DNA of 12,994 bases, taken from Methanobacteriota archaeon. Its GTDB lineage: Archaea; Thermoplasmatota; Poseidoniia; Poseidoniales; Thalassarchaeaceae. The stretch covers positions 1 to 12,994 of the forward strand of contig JACNFL010000152.1 of the NCBI GenBank assembly GCA_014384685.1. Reading direction: 5' to 3'. Made by a program: the position numbers and the translations under genes. The notes beneath the pieces were generated by a model that saw nothing but the letters and a program-made list of their open reading frames with translations, was not told the DNA's origin and did not search any database. Within the stretch, counting starts at the first letter, position 1. Each line of letters begins with the position of its first letter. Shown piece after piece: positions 1-7,900 of the stretch.

Positions 1-29
1 CATCAATGTGGCGTCTGATGAATACTGGT

Positions 30-46
30 GAAAACCATTAAATTTA
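30..46 (+). promoter_or_regulatory. Candidate archaeal promoter (BRE/TATA-like) upstream of the first gene
   Basis: A purine-rich GAAAA is followed by an A/T-only core, TTAAATTTA, which resembles an archaeal BRE plus TATA box. A start of transcription about 25 bases downstream of this core would leave a 5' leader of roughly 70 bases. A second A/T-rich candidate, TTATAAT at 74-80, would place the start close to position 105. Neither is a strong match and the choice between them cannot be made from sequence alone. Confidence 0.25.
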
Positions 47-104
47 GAAAAATTGGAGTCCATTAAACTGTTGTTATAATGATGCAGATTCAATACTCTC
101 AACC

Positions 105-128
105 ATGAACCCTTTAACGGACCGTTGA
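105..128 (+). other. Short upstream ORF (7 codons) before the first gene
   Basis: An ATG opens a reading frame MNPLTDR that ends at TGA 126-128, in the same frame as the downstream gene and 12 bases before its GTG start. The stop explains why the ATG cannot be the start of the large protein. The stop codon is followed at once by the hairpin that contains the GTG. It could be a translated leader peptide that affects start access, or chance. No ribosome binding site is obvious in front of it. Confidence 0.2.
116..126. repeat. Perfect inverted repeat AACGG-A-CCGTT
   Basis: Five-base arms AACGG and CCGTT are separated by one base, just upstream of the start hairpin of the first gene. The single-base centre makes it a better candidate for a dimeric protein binding site than for an RNA hairpin. 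It is short enough to be chance. Confidence 0.3.
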
Positions 129-143
129 CACGGCGTAGCCGTG
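129..143 (+). promoter_or_regulatory. Hairpin covering the GTG start of the first gene
   Basis: CACGGC and GCCGTG form a perfect 6-bp GC-rich stem around the loop GTA. The last three bases of the stem are the GTG start codon at 141-143. In mRNA this would bury the start codon. No Shine-Dalgarno-like sequence is visible upstream, so start access may depend on opening the hairpin. The structure is seen directly; a regulatory role is inferred. Confidence 0.4.
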
Positions 144-3107
144 GAACTAACAGCATCAACCTCTGCCGCCCCACGGCGATTGTCATTGATATCGCTAATT
201 CTCGTTGCTGTGATGATTTCTACACTTTTAGCACCGTTATATTCTCAACCACCGAGTTCAGAATTATTATCAGAAGAGCCGCGCTACAATAGTGGCGAAA
301 TTCCAATGAAACTGTACAACATTTTTCTTGACAAAAGAAATTCAACAGCGGGTGGCGATGGTTACCTAACCACTAAGACCCCAAATAATGGCCAGAGTAA
401 TGAATCAGCTCTTGCAGACTCACTTGAATTTAGGACTAGAATTGTACTCAGTGATATGCCAGTTGGTGGCAGAGTGGCATCTGGTGGCGGCAATGGCTGG
501 GAAATACCACTAAACATTTTCTTGAAAGCGACTGCTGGTTCTGAACAACAGACAGCAACTTACACCTTTACATTAAGGATTGAAGATGACAGTGGTAGTT
601 CAGAAACAATAGCGACAGAGCAGAAAGAACAGGGTGCTTGTTCTTCTTTATTCGGTTGTGGATGGAATCAAGAGATTGTCCGCTTACAGTGGATTGGTAA
701 CCAATACAAATCCATTCCAGCAGGTGGTGCGTTGACTCTTACAATATCAGCAGAATCTACTTGTGAAGGGCAAGGTGGTGGTCCATTTGGGCCATCATGT
801 GATGCTGAAGTAATGTGGGGAGACCCAGACTCTTCTGATGATTACTCGACTATGGAGTTCTGGTCGAATGCTGCATCCGGAAGTGAGGTGAGAATCTTTT
901 CAGAAGGCGCTCTCTGGACTGACCCTGAAACCTTGAAGTGGTATCCTAATGAACTACCGGAACACCGTTCAATGGCGTTCAAAGTAAATGTAATCAATGC
1001 TTTAGGGAGAGAAGATGTCACTGCAGTTTCTGTTCAGTTGCGTGCCCCCGATGGTAGTTACCCAGTTGACCACACTTTCACTAATGCTGAGTTGACTGAG
1101 TCTGCAGGAGCCTTGGTTGGCACCTTTGTCTGGACTTATCCAGCAGGCATTCAAGCGGGGGTTTACGATTTGACACTCTCAATCAACGACCTTCAAGGTT
1201 CAAGCCCATTTGTGTTTGAACATGATGATGTGGTTGTTATGCAATATGGGGTTTCTGTAAGGAATGCCGCCGACCGTAGTGCAGAGTACATTGCTCCAGG
1301 ACAAACCACGCCAATTCAATTTATTTTGAGACATACTGGCTCTTCAGGTTCCTCTCTAGATATTCAACTGGATGTTCAGACTTCACTTGATTCAAGTTGG
1401 TCTGCTCTATTTGACAGACCAGAAGGTTACACCATTAGCGATGGTGGGAATGAAGTTACAGCACAATTGACATTAGCGGCTCCTACAGAATTAGGGAATG
1501 CGCCGCCACGACTTGATATCTCAGTGCGCGCTTACAATACAAGTGGTGCTGAAGTCCATTATACAACCATGCAAGTCACATTGGAGAAATTGGATGTGTT
1601 CGCACCTCCGATGGTAGCACTTTGGGATAGTGAACATGAAGATCAGATAGACAATTCAACACTGCAGGGTGGGCAATTTGAATTAGATGTAACAGTCCCT
1701 CAATTTGTTGACGACCTTGGCCCTCCCACACCTTTCTACATTGAAATATTCAATACTGGATTTGATGTTGATTCATTCCGTTTTGAAGTCACTGAGAAGC
1801 CTAGAGGCACTGTATTTTACTTCGTAGATAACCAGACTGGACAGATGATTACCCAAGACCCAAATGATGGCTTGTGGCACAGCCCAGCAATGCCGAGACA
1901 TACTAATTACACAATTGCACTATTTGTCAATCCTTCATCAGAGCCAGATGACCCTGACTATGGTTTAATGCAAATTGAATTATCTAGTGCAGGTAATACC
2001 TCCCTTTCCGCGGTAGTTAGTTTCACTCCTCACCGTACTAATGGATTACAAGCATCAGTAGTCTTTGATTGCGATGGGGGAAGTAATGGCTTAGGTCATG
2101 TTGAATATCAGAATTGTCTCAATGATGATAGTGATGAATACATCGATGTCAGAATGCGAGTAGAAGCAACTCAAACTTCAGGGGATGAGAACCAAGTTGT
2201 TGATTGGAGAGTCGTCAATCCTGCCACCTATGAGAGGAACGAAGATGGTGAACATGGGAAATACACTTTGTGGGATTATTTCATCACCAATACTGACAAT
2301 GACCCAATGCCAGTAATGCAAATGACTGTTGGGGATACCGTTGAGTTTAATCTTGAGATACACCTAACCAACCAAGTATTAGCAGCAAATCATACGATTT
2401 ATGTTCGGATTGAAGAAGTTACGGAGAATACCGATACACAGCGATTCTTTGATTTACCAATTAGTATTGAAGTAGGAGACGGAGACCCTGCGTTGAAGAT
2501 TATTCAAAATACCACAAATCAAGCTTTGGCACCTGGTGTCGAAAAAATTTACGAAATGACTCTCAAGAATGAAGGGAATACGGATATGCAGGTTGTTCTT
2601 AGCGCCACCGCGCCTAATGGATGGACTGTAGTTGCAGAAAATCCAAACACACAATCGTCCCTAGTTCTAGTTGATGCGTTTTCAGAGATTACATTTAACG
2701 TTATAATCACCGCTTCAGAAGATGCTCGGCACGGTGATTTCCACACCATAGAAGTAGTTGGAAAACCACAATCATTTGATACTGGATTTTCGGACCAGTT
2801 TAACGCAGAATTAGATATTAATATCCGTGTTGAAATTAATGATCCGATAGTCAGAATCACAAATGAATTGAGTAATATGCGTAATTCAACGATGATGATG
2901 CTTGCGGGATTCATCATCCTAGTAGTGGCAGCAATTGCAGGTAAACGCAGAAGAGTTGGCATTTGGGATGAAGAAGAATACGAAGATGAAATCGAAGAAG
3001 AGTTTGACTTACCTGAAGCAGTAACAGATGGAGAACCTGAATCAGAGGAAATCGCAGTTGATGAAGAAGATGATGACCTTGATGAAATTGAATTAATTGA
3101 TGATTGA
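141..3107 (+). CDS. Secreted, membrane-anchored beta-sandwich surface protein with NEW3-like domain and acidic cytoplasmic tail
   Basis: The function is not recognised; architecture places it at the cell surface. Residues 1-35 are a signal peptide or signal anchor: a short n-region ending in RR (12-13), then a hydrophobic stretch, LSLISLILVAVMISTLLAP. Most of the 988 residues form Ser/Thr/Asn-rich beta-sandwich material, with four cysteines in the early ectodomain (ACSSLFGCGW, STCEGQ, GPSCDAE) that could form disulfides. Residues ~785-905 match the pattern of the NPCBM-associated NEW3 domain: an NEGN turn, then APNGWTV, then a strand-rich end. A single membrane helix lies at ~918-934 and is followed by KRRR (935-938), fixing the tail inside. 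The last ~45 residues are mostly Asp/Glu. GTG at 141 is the first usable start after an in-frame stop at 126-128 and gives a complete signal peptide. It could be an S-layer-like or adhesion component. Its lysine-poor ectodomain resembles that of the giant downstream protein. Confidence 0.92.
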   Translation: MELTASTSAAPRRLSLISLILVAVMISTLLAPLYSQPPSSELLSEEPRYNSGEIPMKLYNIFLDKRNSTAGGDGYLTTKTPNNGQSNESALADSLEFRTRIVLSDMPVGGRVASGGGNGWEIPLNIFLKATAGSEQQTATYTFTLRIEDDSGSSETIATEQKEQGACSSLFGCGWNQEIVRLQWIGNQYKSIPAGGALTLTISAESTCEGQGGGPFGPSCDAEVMWGDPDSSDDYSTMEFWSNAASGSEVRIFSEGALWTDPETLKWYPNELPEHRSMAFKVNVINALGREDVTAVSVQLRAPDGSYPVDHTFTNAELTESAGALVGTFVWTYPAGIQAGVYDLTLSINDLQGSSPFVFEHDDVVVMQYGVSVRNAADRSAEYIAPGQTTPIQFILRHTGSSGSSLDIQLDVQTSLDSSWSALFDRPEGYTISDGGNEVTAQLTLAAPTELGNAPPRLDISVRAYNTSGAEVHYTTMQVTLEKLDVFAPPMVALWDSEHEDQIDNSTLQGGQFELDVTVPQFVDDLGPPTPFYIEIFNTGFDVDSFRFEVTEKPRGTVFYFVDNQTGQMITQDPNDGLWHSPAMPRHTNYTIALFVNPSSEPDDPDYGLMQIELSSAGNTSLSAVVSFTPHRTNGLQASVVFDCDGGSNGLGHVEYQNCLNDDSDEYIDVRMRVEATQTSGDENQVVDWRVVNPATYERNEDGEHGKYTLWDYFITNTDNDPMPVMQMTVGDTVEFNLEIHLTNQVLAANHTIYVRIEEVTENTDTQRFFDLPISIEVGDGDPALKIIQNTTNQALAPGVEKIYEMTLKNEGNTDMQVVLSATAPNGWTVVAENPNTQSSLVLVDAFSEITFNVIITASEDARHGDFHTIEVVGKPQSFDTGFSDQFNAELDINIRVEINDPIVRITNELSNMRNSTMMMLAGFIILVVAAIAGKRRRVGIWDEEEYEDEIEEEFDLPEAVTDGEPESEEIAVDEEDDDLDEIELIDD

Positions 3108-3114
3108 ATCAATT
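3095..3114 (+). terminator. Stem-loop straddling the stop codon of the first gene
   Basis: Arms AATTGAT (3095-3101) and ATCAATT (3108-3114) are perfect complements around a six-base loop, GATTGA, that contains the stop codon. The stem is A/T-rich and has no following T tract, so it may be a processing or 3'-end structure rather than a terminator. It contains the 11-mer TGATTGAATCA, which also occurs at 4707-4717. Confidence 0.25.
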
Positions 3115-3179
3115 GAGAGGGTTCTAATAGCCTACCCATTAGGGCAGATTAACGACTTGGGTCGGACGCGTAGAAGTTG

Positions 3180-3272
3180 ATGGCGGCTCTCAAAAGGGGC
3201 TTTCATCAGATTTCACGAGGTCTAGGCAACAGGTTGGACCCCTCGGAGGGGTTGCTAATTGGCAGAAAATGA
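3180..3272 (+). CDS. Possible 30-residue basic leader peptide overlapping the ribonuclease gene start
   Basis: An ATG at 3180 opens a 30-codon frame beginning MAALKRGFHQISRG and ending EGLLIGRK, with stop TGA at 3270-3272. It runs through the hairpin at 3238-3252 and ends 14 bases inside the downstream gene, which is read in another frame. This layout would suit translational coupling, with ribosomes on the small frame opening the hairpin that holds the next ribosome binding site. The peptide is basic and has no recognised family. No Shine-Dalgarno sequence precedes it, so it may be fortuitous. The arrangement is seen; translation is not shown. Confidence 0.3.
   Translation: MAALKRGFHQISRGLGNRLDPSEGLLIGRK
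3238..3252 (+). promoter_or_regulatory. Hairpin containing the Shine-Dalgarno sequence of the ribonuclease gene
   Basis: ACCCCTC and GAGGGGT are perfect complements around one G, so the real fold is a five- or six-pair GC-rich stem with a short loop. The 3' arm includes the GGAGG ribosome binding site, so the closed hairpin would hide it. It ends 6 bases before the TTG start codon. Confidence 0.45.
3245..3251 (+). promoter_or_regulatory. Shine-Dalgarno sequence (GGAGGGG) for the TTG start
   Basis: A strong purine-rich GGAGG core ends 7 bases before TTG 3259-3261. It decides the start, since no ATG lies nearby in this frame and the N-terminus that follows leads straight into the first strand of the nuclease fold. 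Confidence 0.65.
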
Positions 3273-4620
3273 AGAAGAATCAAAGGTAGTGATAGTGATT
3301 GATGGCCCCAATGTGGGGATGAGCCACTCTGCAAATAAGTGGCCGGCATCAGCCACAGGGATTGCAACTGCGGTAGCGTATTACTCTGATGCTGGGTACG
3401 AAGTATACGCTTTCGTACCGCGGCATTATCTTAGTGACAATGCAGGCAAGAAGGGTGTGGATAACCCCTCAATTTTACGACCATTGAGAGATAAAGGAAC
3501 TGTTGTTTCTGTTCCATCACAAGATCATGATGATGATTACTGGCTACAATTTGCTTGGCAACAAGGTGCTTATGCTGTTACTAATGATAGAATGAAAGAC
3601 CACGTGTCAAAATATCCTAATGGTGAAGAGGATTTTTACAAATGGCGAGATAGCAAAGTGATTTCTTACACCTTTGCTGGGGATATTTTCCTTCCCAATC
3701 CCTCCTTTGATTTACCAAAGCCTACAGTTCATCAAGTCAAGGAATTAATCAAATCAAAGCCAAAAACAGATTCAAAGGGTAGCAAAAAACCCGCTCAAAA
3801 GAAAGCGAAAAAGAAGCAAACAAAACAGCCATCTCAATCAAATAAAACCTCAACTTCTCCCACCGTTAGACAGGCTCGAAAAGCATTTCGTGAAGTGGTT
3901 AGAGAAAGATTGGCAGATGGCTCGGTTAACTGTGGACTCTTAGCATCAGAGATTACTGGGCTTGTTAATGAAAAATTAGGCCAAAATTTCTCAAATAGGA
4001 AATCATTGATGGGGGTGATGAATGTTCCAACAACTCTATCCTTCCATGATCAATTAACTCAAGTGATGAGCAGTGAATTAAGAGTAGAGTTAGTCAACGG
4101 ACAACCAGTTGATGTTCACTTGCGAGATTCGCCTAATTCCGAGCCGTCAACATCAAAGTCTCAGCCTAGTAGTAAACAGCCGCAACCTAAGTCTAAGAAA
4201 AATGTTGATATTCAACCTAGAAAAAGTTCTGATAATAGGGGTGGAAAAGGAAAGCGAATGCACCTTGAAGAATTCAAGCAATGTCTTAGTGAAAATGACC
4301 TTGATAAACTAAAGATTTCAATATATCAATTGCCATTAGAAATTGAAGAAGCAATCCCATTTTTGACTACCATAGAATATCCTGTTAATTATGCAGATGT
4401 TGGCAACAGGTTTAAGAAAAAATTTGGTAGTAGAATCAGCACTTTATTCAAAAATATGGATAATTTAATTTTATTTATGAATTTCAGATTGGAGTTTAAT
4501 TTCTCTGATTTAATTCGAGATGGTGACATGATTTTACGTCAATCATCGGCTTCAAAATCTTCATCTAAAAAGTCTACTTCTGGTGGATTAATTGGTTGGA
4601 TAAAATCACTATTTTCATGA
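3259..4620 (+). CDS. NYN / Zc3h12a-type (regnase-like, PIN-fold) ribonuclease with two C-terminal LOTUS-like domains
   Basis: This is a probable cytoplasmic metal-dependent endoribonuclease. Residues 9-150 show the NYN/Zc3h12a pattern: IVIDGPNV (D15, N18), the strand YEVYAFVPRHY, the acidic DDD (91-93), and TNDRMKDH with D110 and D114. These correspond to the acidic metal-binding residues of regnase-type enzymes, so the active site looks intact. A Lys/Gln/Ser-rich linker (~155-202) follows. Residues ~203-290 (RKAFREVVRERL to VDVHLRD) and ~334-430 (MHLEEFKQ to GDMILRQ) form two small domains with the helix-helix-wing rhythm of LOTUS/OST-HTH folds, which are known partners of NYN nucleases; this part is inference. 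The C-terminus ends in a short amphipathic stretch, GGLIGWIKSLFS. It is Lys-rich, unlike its neighbours, and has no signal peptide. The TTG start is supported by the GGAGG site. The RNA target is unknown, as is any link to the flanking surface proteins. Confidence 0.88.
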   Translation: MAENEEESKVVIVIDGPNVGMSHSANKWPASATGIATAVAYYSDAGYEVYAFVPRHYLSDNAGKKGVDNPSILRPLRDKGTVVSVPSQDHDDDYWLQFAWQQGAYAVTNDRMKDHVSKYPNGEEDFYKWRDSKVISYTFAGDIFLPNPSFDLPKPTVHQVKELIKSKPKTDSKGSKKPAQKKAKKKQTKQPSQSNKTSTSPTVRQARKAFREVVRERLADGSVNCGLLASEITGLVNEKLGQNFSNRKSLMGVMNVPTTLSFHDQLTQVMSSELRVELVNGQPVDVHLRDSPNSEPSTSKSQPSSKQPQPKSKKNVDIQPRKSSDNRGGKGKRMHLEEFKQCLSENDLDKLKISIYQLPLEIEEAIPFLTTIEYPVNYADVGNRFKKKFGSRISTLFKNMDNLILFMNFRLEFNFSDLIRDGDMILRQSSASKSSSKKSTSGGLIGWIKSLFS

Positions 4621-4650
4621 CCTTAATATTTACTTTTAAGAAGTGATTTT
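4602..4650 (+). terminator. Terminator-like long stem at the 3' end of the ribonuclease gene
   Basis: AAAATCACT (4602-4610, within the last codons) is perfectly complementary to AGTGATTTT (4642-4650). This gives a 9-bp stem with a 31-base A/T-rich loop that contains the stop codon. The 3' arm ends in four T residues and the loop holds further short T runs, in keeping with T-rich archaeal termination signals. The large loop makes this a modest candidate. Confidence 0.3.
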
Positions 4651-4858
4651 CTAGGGGTATTTGTGCCCTTGATTATTGCGTTGATGATGCTCAGTAATTT
4701 GAGTAGTGATTGAATCATCCATAGAAACCGGTGCAAATGTGTGTATGAACTGTGCTCCAACTGTATTAAGAGGCAAGAGATATGGTTAGTATATGGGTTC
4801 AAGTATGCTTATGCAAGGTCAATCAAAATTCTACGCGGTTTCAAGGCTCCAAAGCAAG
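4621..4858. other. Intergenic region before the giant surface-protein gene
   Basis: No convincing gene or RNA is seen here. The region holds the 3' arm of the terminator-like stem, the 11-base palindrome TGATTGAATCA at 4707-4717, and a weak TATA-like TTAGTATATG at 4786-4795. If that box is real, transcription would start near 4815-4822, giving a leader of ~40 bases to the ATG at 4859 and excluding the in-frame ATGs at 4793, 4805 and 4811. A 16-codon hydrophobic frame starting with GTG near 4662 lacks support. Confidence 0.35.
4786..4795 (+). promoter_or_regulatory. Weak TATA-like element for the giant gene
   Basis: TTAGTATATG resembles an archaeal TATA box but lacks a clear purine-rich BRE. 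It is about 65-75 bases before the preferred start codon. It is offered because it is the best such match close to the gene. Confidence 0.2.
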
Positions 4859-4945
4859 ATGAGAATGAAGGCTTTATTTCTAGCCTCGCTGATGATATTA
4901 ACTTCATTAGCGGCGTTGGAATTTGCTGCTTGGGAAGCGTCTGCA
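4859..4945 (+). other. Signal peptide of the giant protein
   Basis: Residues 1-29: a short basic n-region (MRMK), a hydrophobic core, ALFLASLMILTSLAALEF, and a c-region ending in ASA, which suits signal peptidase I cleavage before S30. The first calcium-binding loop, DQDGDG, starts at residue 32, so the mature protein begins almost directly with the repeat array. The use of ATG 4859 rather than an upstream ATG would only lengthen the n-region. Confidence 0.75.
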
Positions 4946-7900
4946 TCAACCGACCAAGATGGGGATGGACTAACTTGTGGTATGGAATTCTTACTACAGA
5001 CTCAATGTCAAGATTGGGATTCTGATAATGATGGTCTTCCTGATGGTTGGGAATGGCAGTATGGGTTGGACCCAAATGACGGTTCCTCACTAGGAAGTAA
5101 TGGTGCTTCAGGTGACCCTGATGGTGATTCTATGTCCAATCTCCAAGAGTATACTTACCTAACTCCAGTCGGATGGGATTCTTCAAACACTCCAAATGTG
5201 CTTGATAACGGTGTATGGTGGAACGGCACAGTTCCAGTACGAAATTGGAATGAAGAGGGTGCAATGCAAGTCAATCAACCAGCTTGTGGGGCAGCAGGAA
5301 ATGATGGAAATGGTTCCACAGTAATTCTTTGTGATGAAGATCCGATGGGTGATATTTGTAATGATGGGATTGATAATGACAAAGATGGCCTTGTTGACCA
5401 AGCAGATCCAAATAAGGATGGTGACCAAGTTTGTGGTTCAAATGATGATGATGGTGATGGCCTTTCTGATGAGGACCCTGATGGATGGGATACCGATGGT
5501 GATGGGCTTCCAGATGGTTGGGAAGTTGCAAATGGACTGAATGCAACTAATCCGACAGGAATTGATGGAATGATGGGTGATCCTGATGGCGATGGTTTAG
5601 TCAATATTCAGGAGTATGTCAATCCTTCGTGGACAACCACAAATGGAGGGACTCCTTACTTCATGTCAGGTAACCCACAGACTGAACAGGCTACTGAGAA
5701 TGTAAATCCATGTAACCCTCTATTCGGTTGTTTATCACAAACAGCTTCCGTAGACCAAGACACTGATACAGACCCTTGGGATAACGACACAGATAATGAT
5801 GGATTAGAAGATGGTTGGGAAGCATTGACCATTCTCACCGACCCTACTGCTGTTGATACTGATAGTGATGGGATTGAAGATGGCATTGAGGCTAATGTTT
5901 CAACATACGGGGACCCTCCTCAACACAGCGACCCTCGTAACAATAACACAGATGGCGACCAGTTTGATGATGGTGATGAAGATAAGAATGGTAATGGTAG
6001 AGTTGACTCAAATGAAACCGACCCCACTCGTAGAGAGGATGCAGGGGATTTCGATAATGACGGAATTGACAACTGGATTGAGAACCTCTCGTGTACAATG
6101 TGGAATGTTTACGATACTGACTTTGGAGGTGTTGGCGATGGTGATGAGTCAAATCTTTCACACTCAACTGACCCATGCATGTCAATGATTGATTACAGCA
6201 CAACCCTAGATACCGCTGCTCAGGCTGGTGGATACAGTGCATCGCTTCAGCGCCTCTATCTTACAGATGCTTCTGGCTTTGACTCAACTCCAATTGATTG
6301 GCGAACTCTAAATGGAGCCACTGGATACTACAATGATTCTAGTGGAGTATTGACGAGTTTCAGTTATGGTGCAGTAGTGAATAATGTTCTTTTTGGAGTC
6401 GTTACACCCCCACCAGCAAATACCGTGGAAGTGATTTCCAAGAACGGCAGTTGGTGCCACTATGAAGGTTCAAACTCTGGCTCGTTAGGTACAACTCACT
6501 CCCATTGTGATGATGATTACGAGGATAGTGATGGTGATGGTTTAGCAGATTGGGAAGAGACTCTCTCAATATGGGGATGGTTCTCAATTTCTACAGTGTA
6601 TGATTCTGATGGAGATGGTCAGAATGATTTGGATGAAATACTAAATTCAACTGATCCAATGGAACCCTGTGATAACACATTAGATACAGATGGGGATTTG
6701 CTCAATGATTACTTTGAGAACACAACCGGTTGTGATTTGATGTTTGTACCTGGTATGGGCGCAGGCAATGGTTCAACTGATGCATATGTGACCGATTACC
6801 TTGATGTTGATACTGATAATGGTGGAGTAATTGATTCACAAGAATATCTAGATGGAACTAATCCACAGAATGACCCATCTGATGACATGAATCCAGCTGA
6901 TACTGATGGCGATGGGATCCCTGATAACATTGAGAACCAAACTGGTACTGATTGGCGAAATCCCGATACCGATGGTGGTGGGATGAGCGATTATGAAGAA
7001 TGCCCACCTCAATTTTGGCAAGACTGTCACCTCAGCCCTCAAAATCCATGGGACCCAACAGATGATATCAACCCGAATGAGATTGCTTTCTATGCGAATA
7101 ACACCACCAGCACAGGTGCAGGTGTAGATACAGATTCAATCCACCGTTGGAGAGTAAAAACCTATGATTTCTATACAGGTGGTGCTTATGGAATAAATAC
7201 ATCATTAGTTAGTGAACAGCAGTTGTCTGCCGGTGATATCAACACCTATCAGGTTGCAAACAATACTTTTTGGAATTCTACAGAAATGTGGCTATTAGAG
7301 TTCCTTCAGCCTATTGAACCGGGTGGCACCTTACCTCAGCCCTCACATACAATAGAATATATGTCATGGTTTGATTCAATGGCAGAATTGAATCAAACAA
7401 ATCATACACGGGATATCCGCGTATCAGCAACAGCGGTTGGAGGCATGATGGTCAGTGCCCCAGAGGTGTTTTACACCGATGCTGAACTTCAGTCTGGCGT
7501 AGAATTCCCATCCCCATACGCAACAGATTTACCAGCCTATTTCACAGACTACTCATCGCTGGAATCTAATGTTACCAACATTACCTACGGCGTCATTACT
7601 GATTCTGGCGCGGTTTCAGCATGGGATAGAGTTCAGGCAATCAAAAATTATCTTTCAGAGGAAGACACTAATGTAACCGATCCCGACTTCAAGTTGAATT
7701 TTGATGGTTCGGGGGCACCGAATGTTGAAGATGTCACACGCTTCATTCTTGACCATGCTAGAGAGGGTTCGTGTTCCGAATATGTGACAATTTTCACCAC
7801 CATGGCAAGGATAGCAGGAATACCTGCCCGTACAGTAACTGGTTACACCGGGGGTGTTTGGCATGGCACAGGTTACATGGTGATGGGCTCAAACTGGAAT

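Larger units (their letters stand above)
3108..3258 (+). promoter_or_regulatory. Structured leader region upstream of the ribonuclease gene
   Basis: This 151-base gap has more foldable sequence than the other gaps. One element pairs TGATG (3178-3182) with CATCA (3204-3208) and inside it GCTC (3186-3189) with GGGC (3197-3200), with one G-T pair. A second is the strong hairpin at 3238-3252. ACCCA and TGGGT near 3131-3157 could also pair. It has no T-loop or acceptor pattern expected of a tRNA. It may be an mRNA leader that controls the downstream gene. No TATA-like box is evident, so co-transcription with the first gene is possible. Confidence 0.35.

Noticed and set aside
1..41. Tail of a gene entering from the left edge
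   Set aside because: Two frames remain open for a few codons before stops at 29-31 and 39-41, too short to support a gene or choose a frame.
2549..3139. 196-codon open frame on the minus strand
   Set aside because: It is the complement of the acidic tail and NEW3-like region of the first gene. Its Ser-rich content follows from reading Asp/Glu codons backwards, and it has no recognisable domain.
3108..3258. Possible tRNA or small stable RNA
   Set aside because: No acceptor stem, anticodon arm or T-loop consensus was found. The pairings seen fit an mRNA leader better.
4662..4712. Hydrophobic 16-codon frame in the gap before the giant gene
   Set aside because: Too short, GTG start without a ribosome binding site, and no family resemblance.
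4741..5025. Plus-strand 94-codon frame starting with GTG and containing a CxxC-like start
   Set aside because: Over half overlaps the signal peptide and first calcium-binding loops of the giant protein in another frame, and its sequence is not domain-like.
5853..6188. Met-rich plus-strand frame of 111 codons
   Set aside because: It is an out-of-frame reading of the Asp/Gly repeat codons, where GATGG yields ATG.
5275..6242. Several minus-strand frames rich in Pro, Ser or His
   Set aside because: They mirror the repetitive GAT/GGT codons of the calcium-binding array, which removes stops on the other strand. The composition is an artefact.
4950..7081. Repetitive GATGGTGATGG-type DNA considered as a CRISPR or satellite array
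   Set aside because: The repeats vary in spacing and sequence and follow codon frame exactly. They reflect DxDxDG protein loops.
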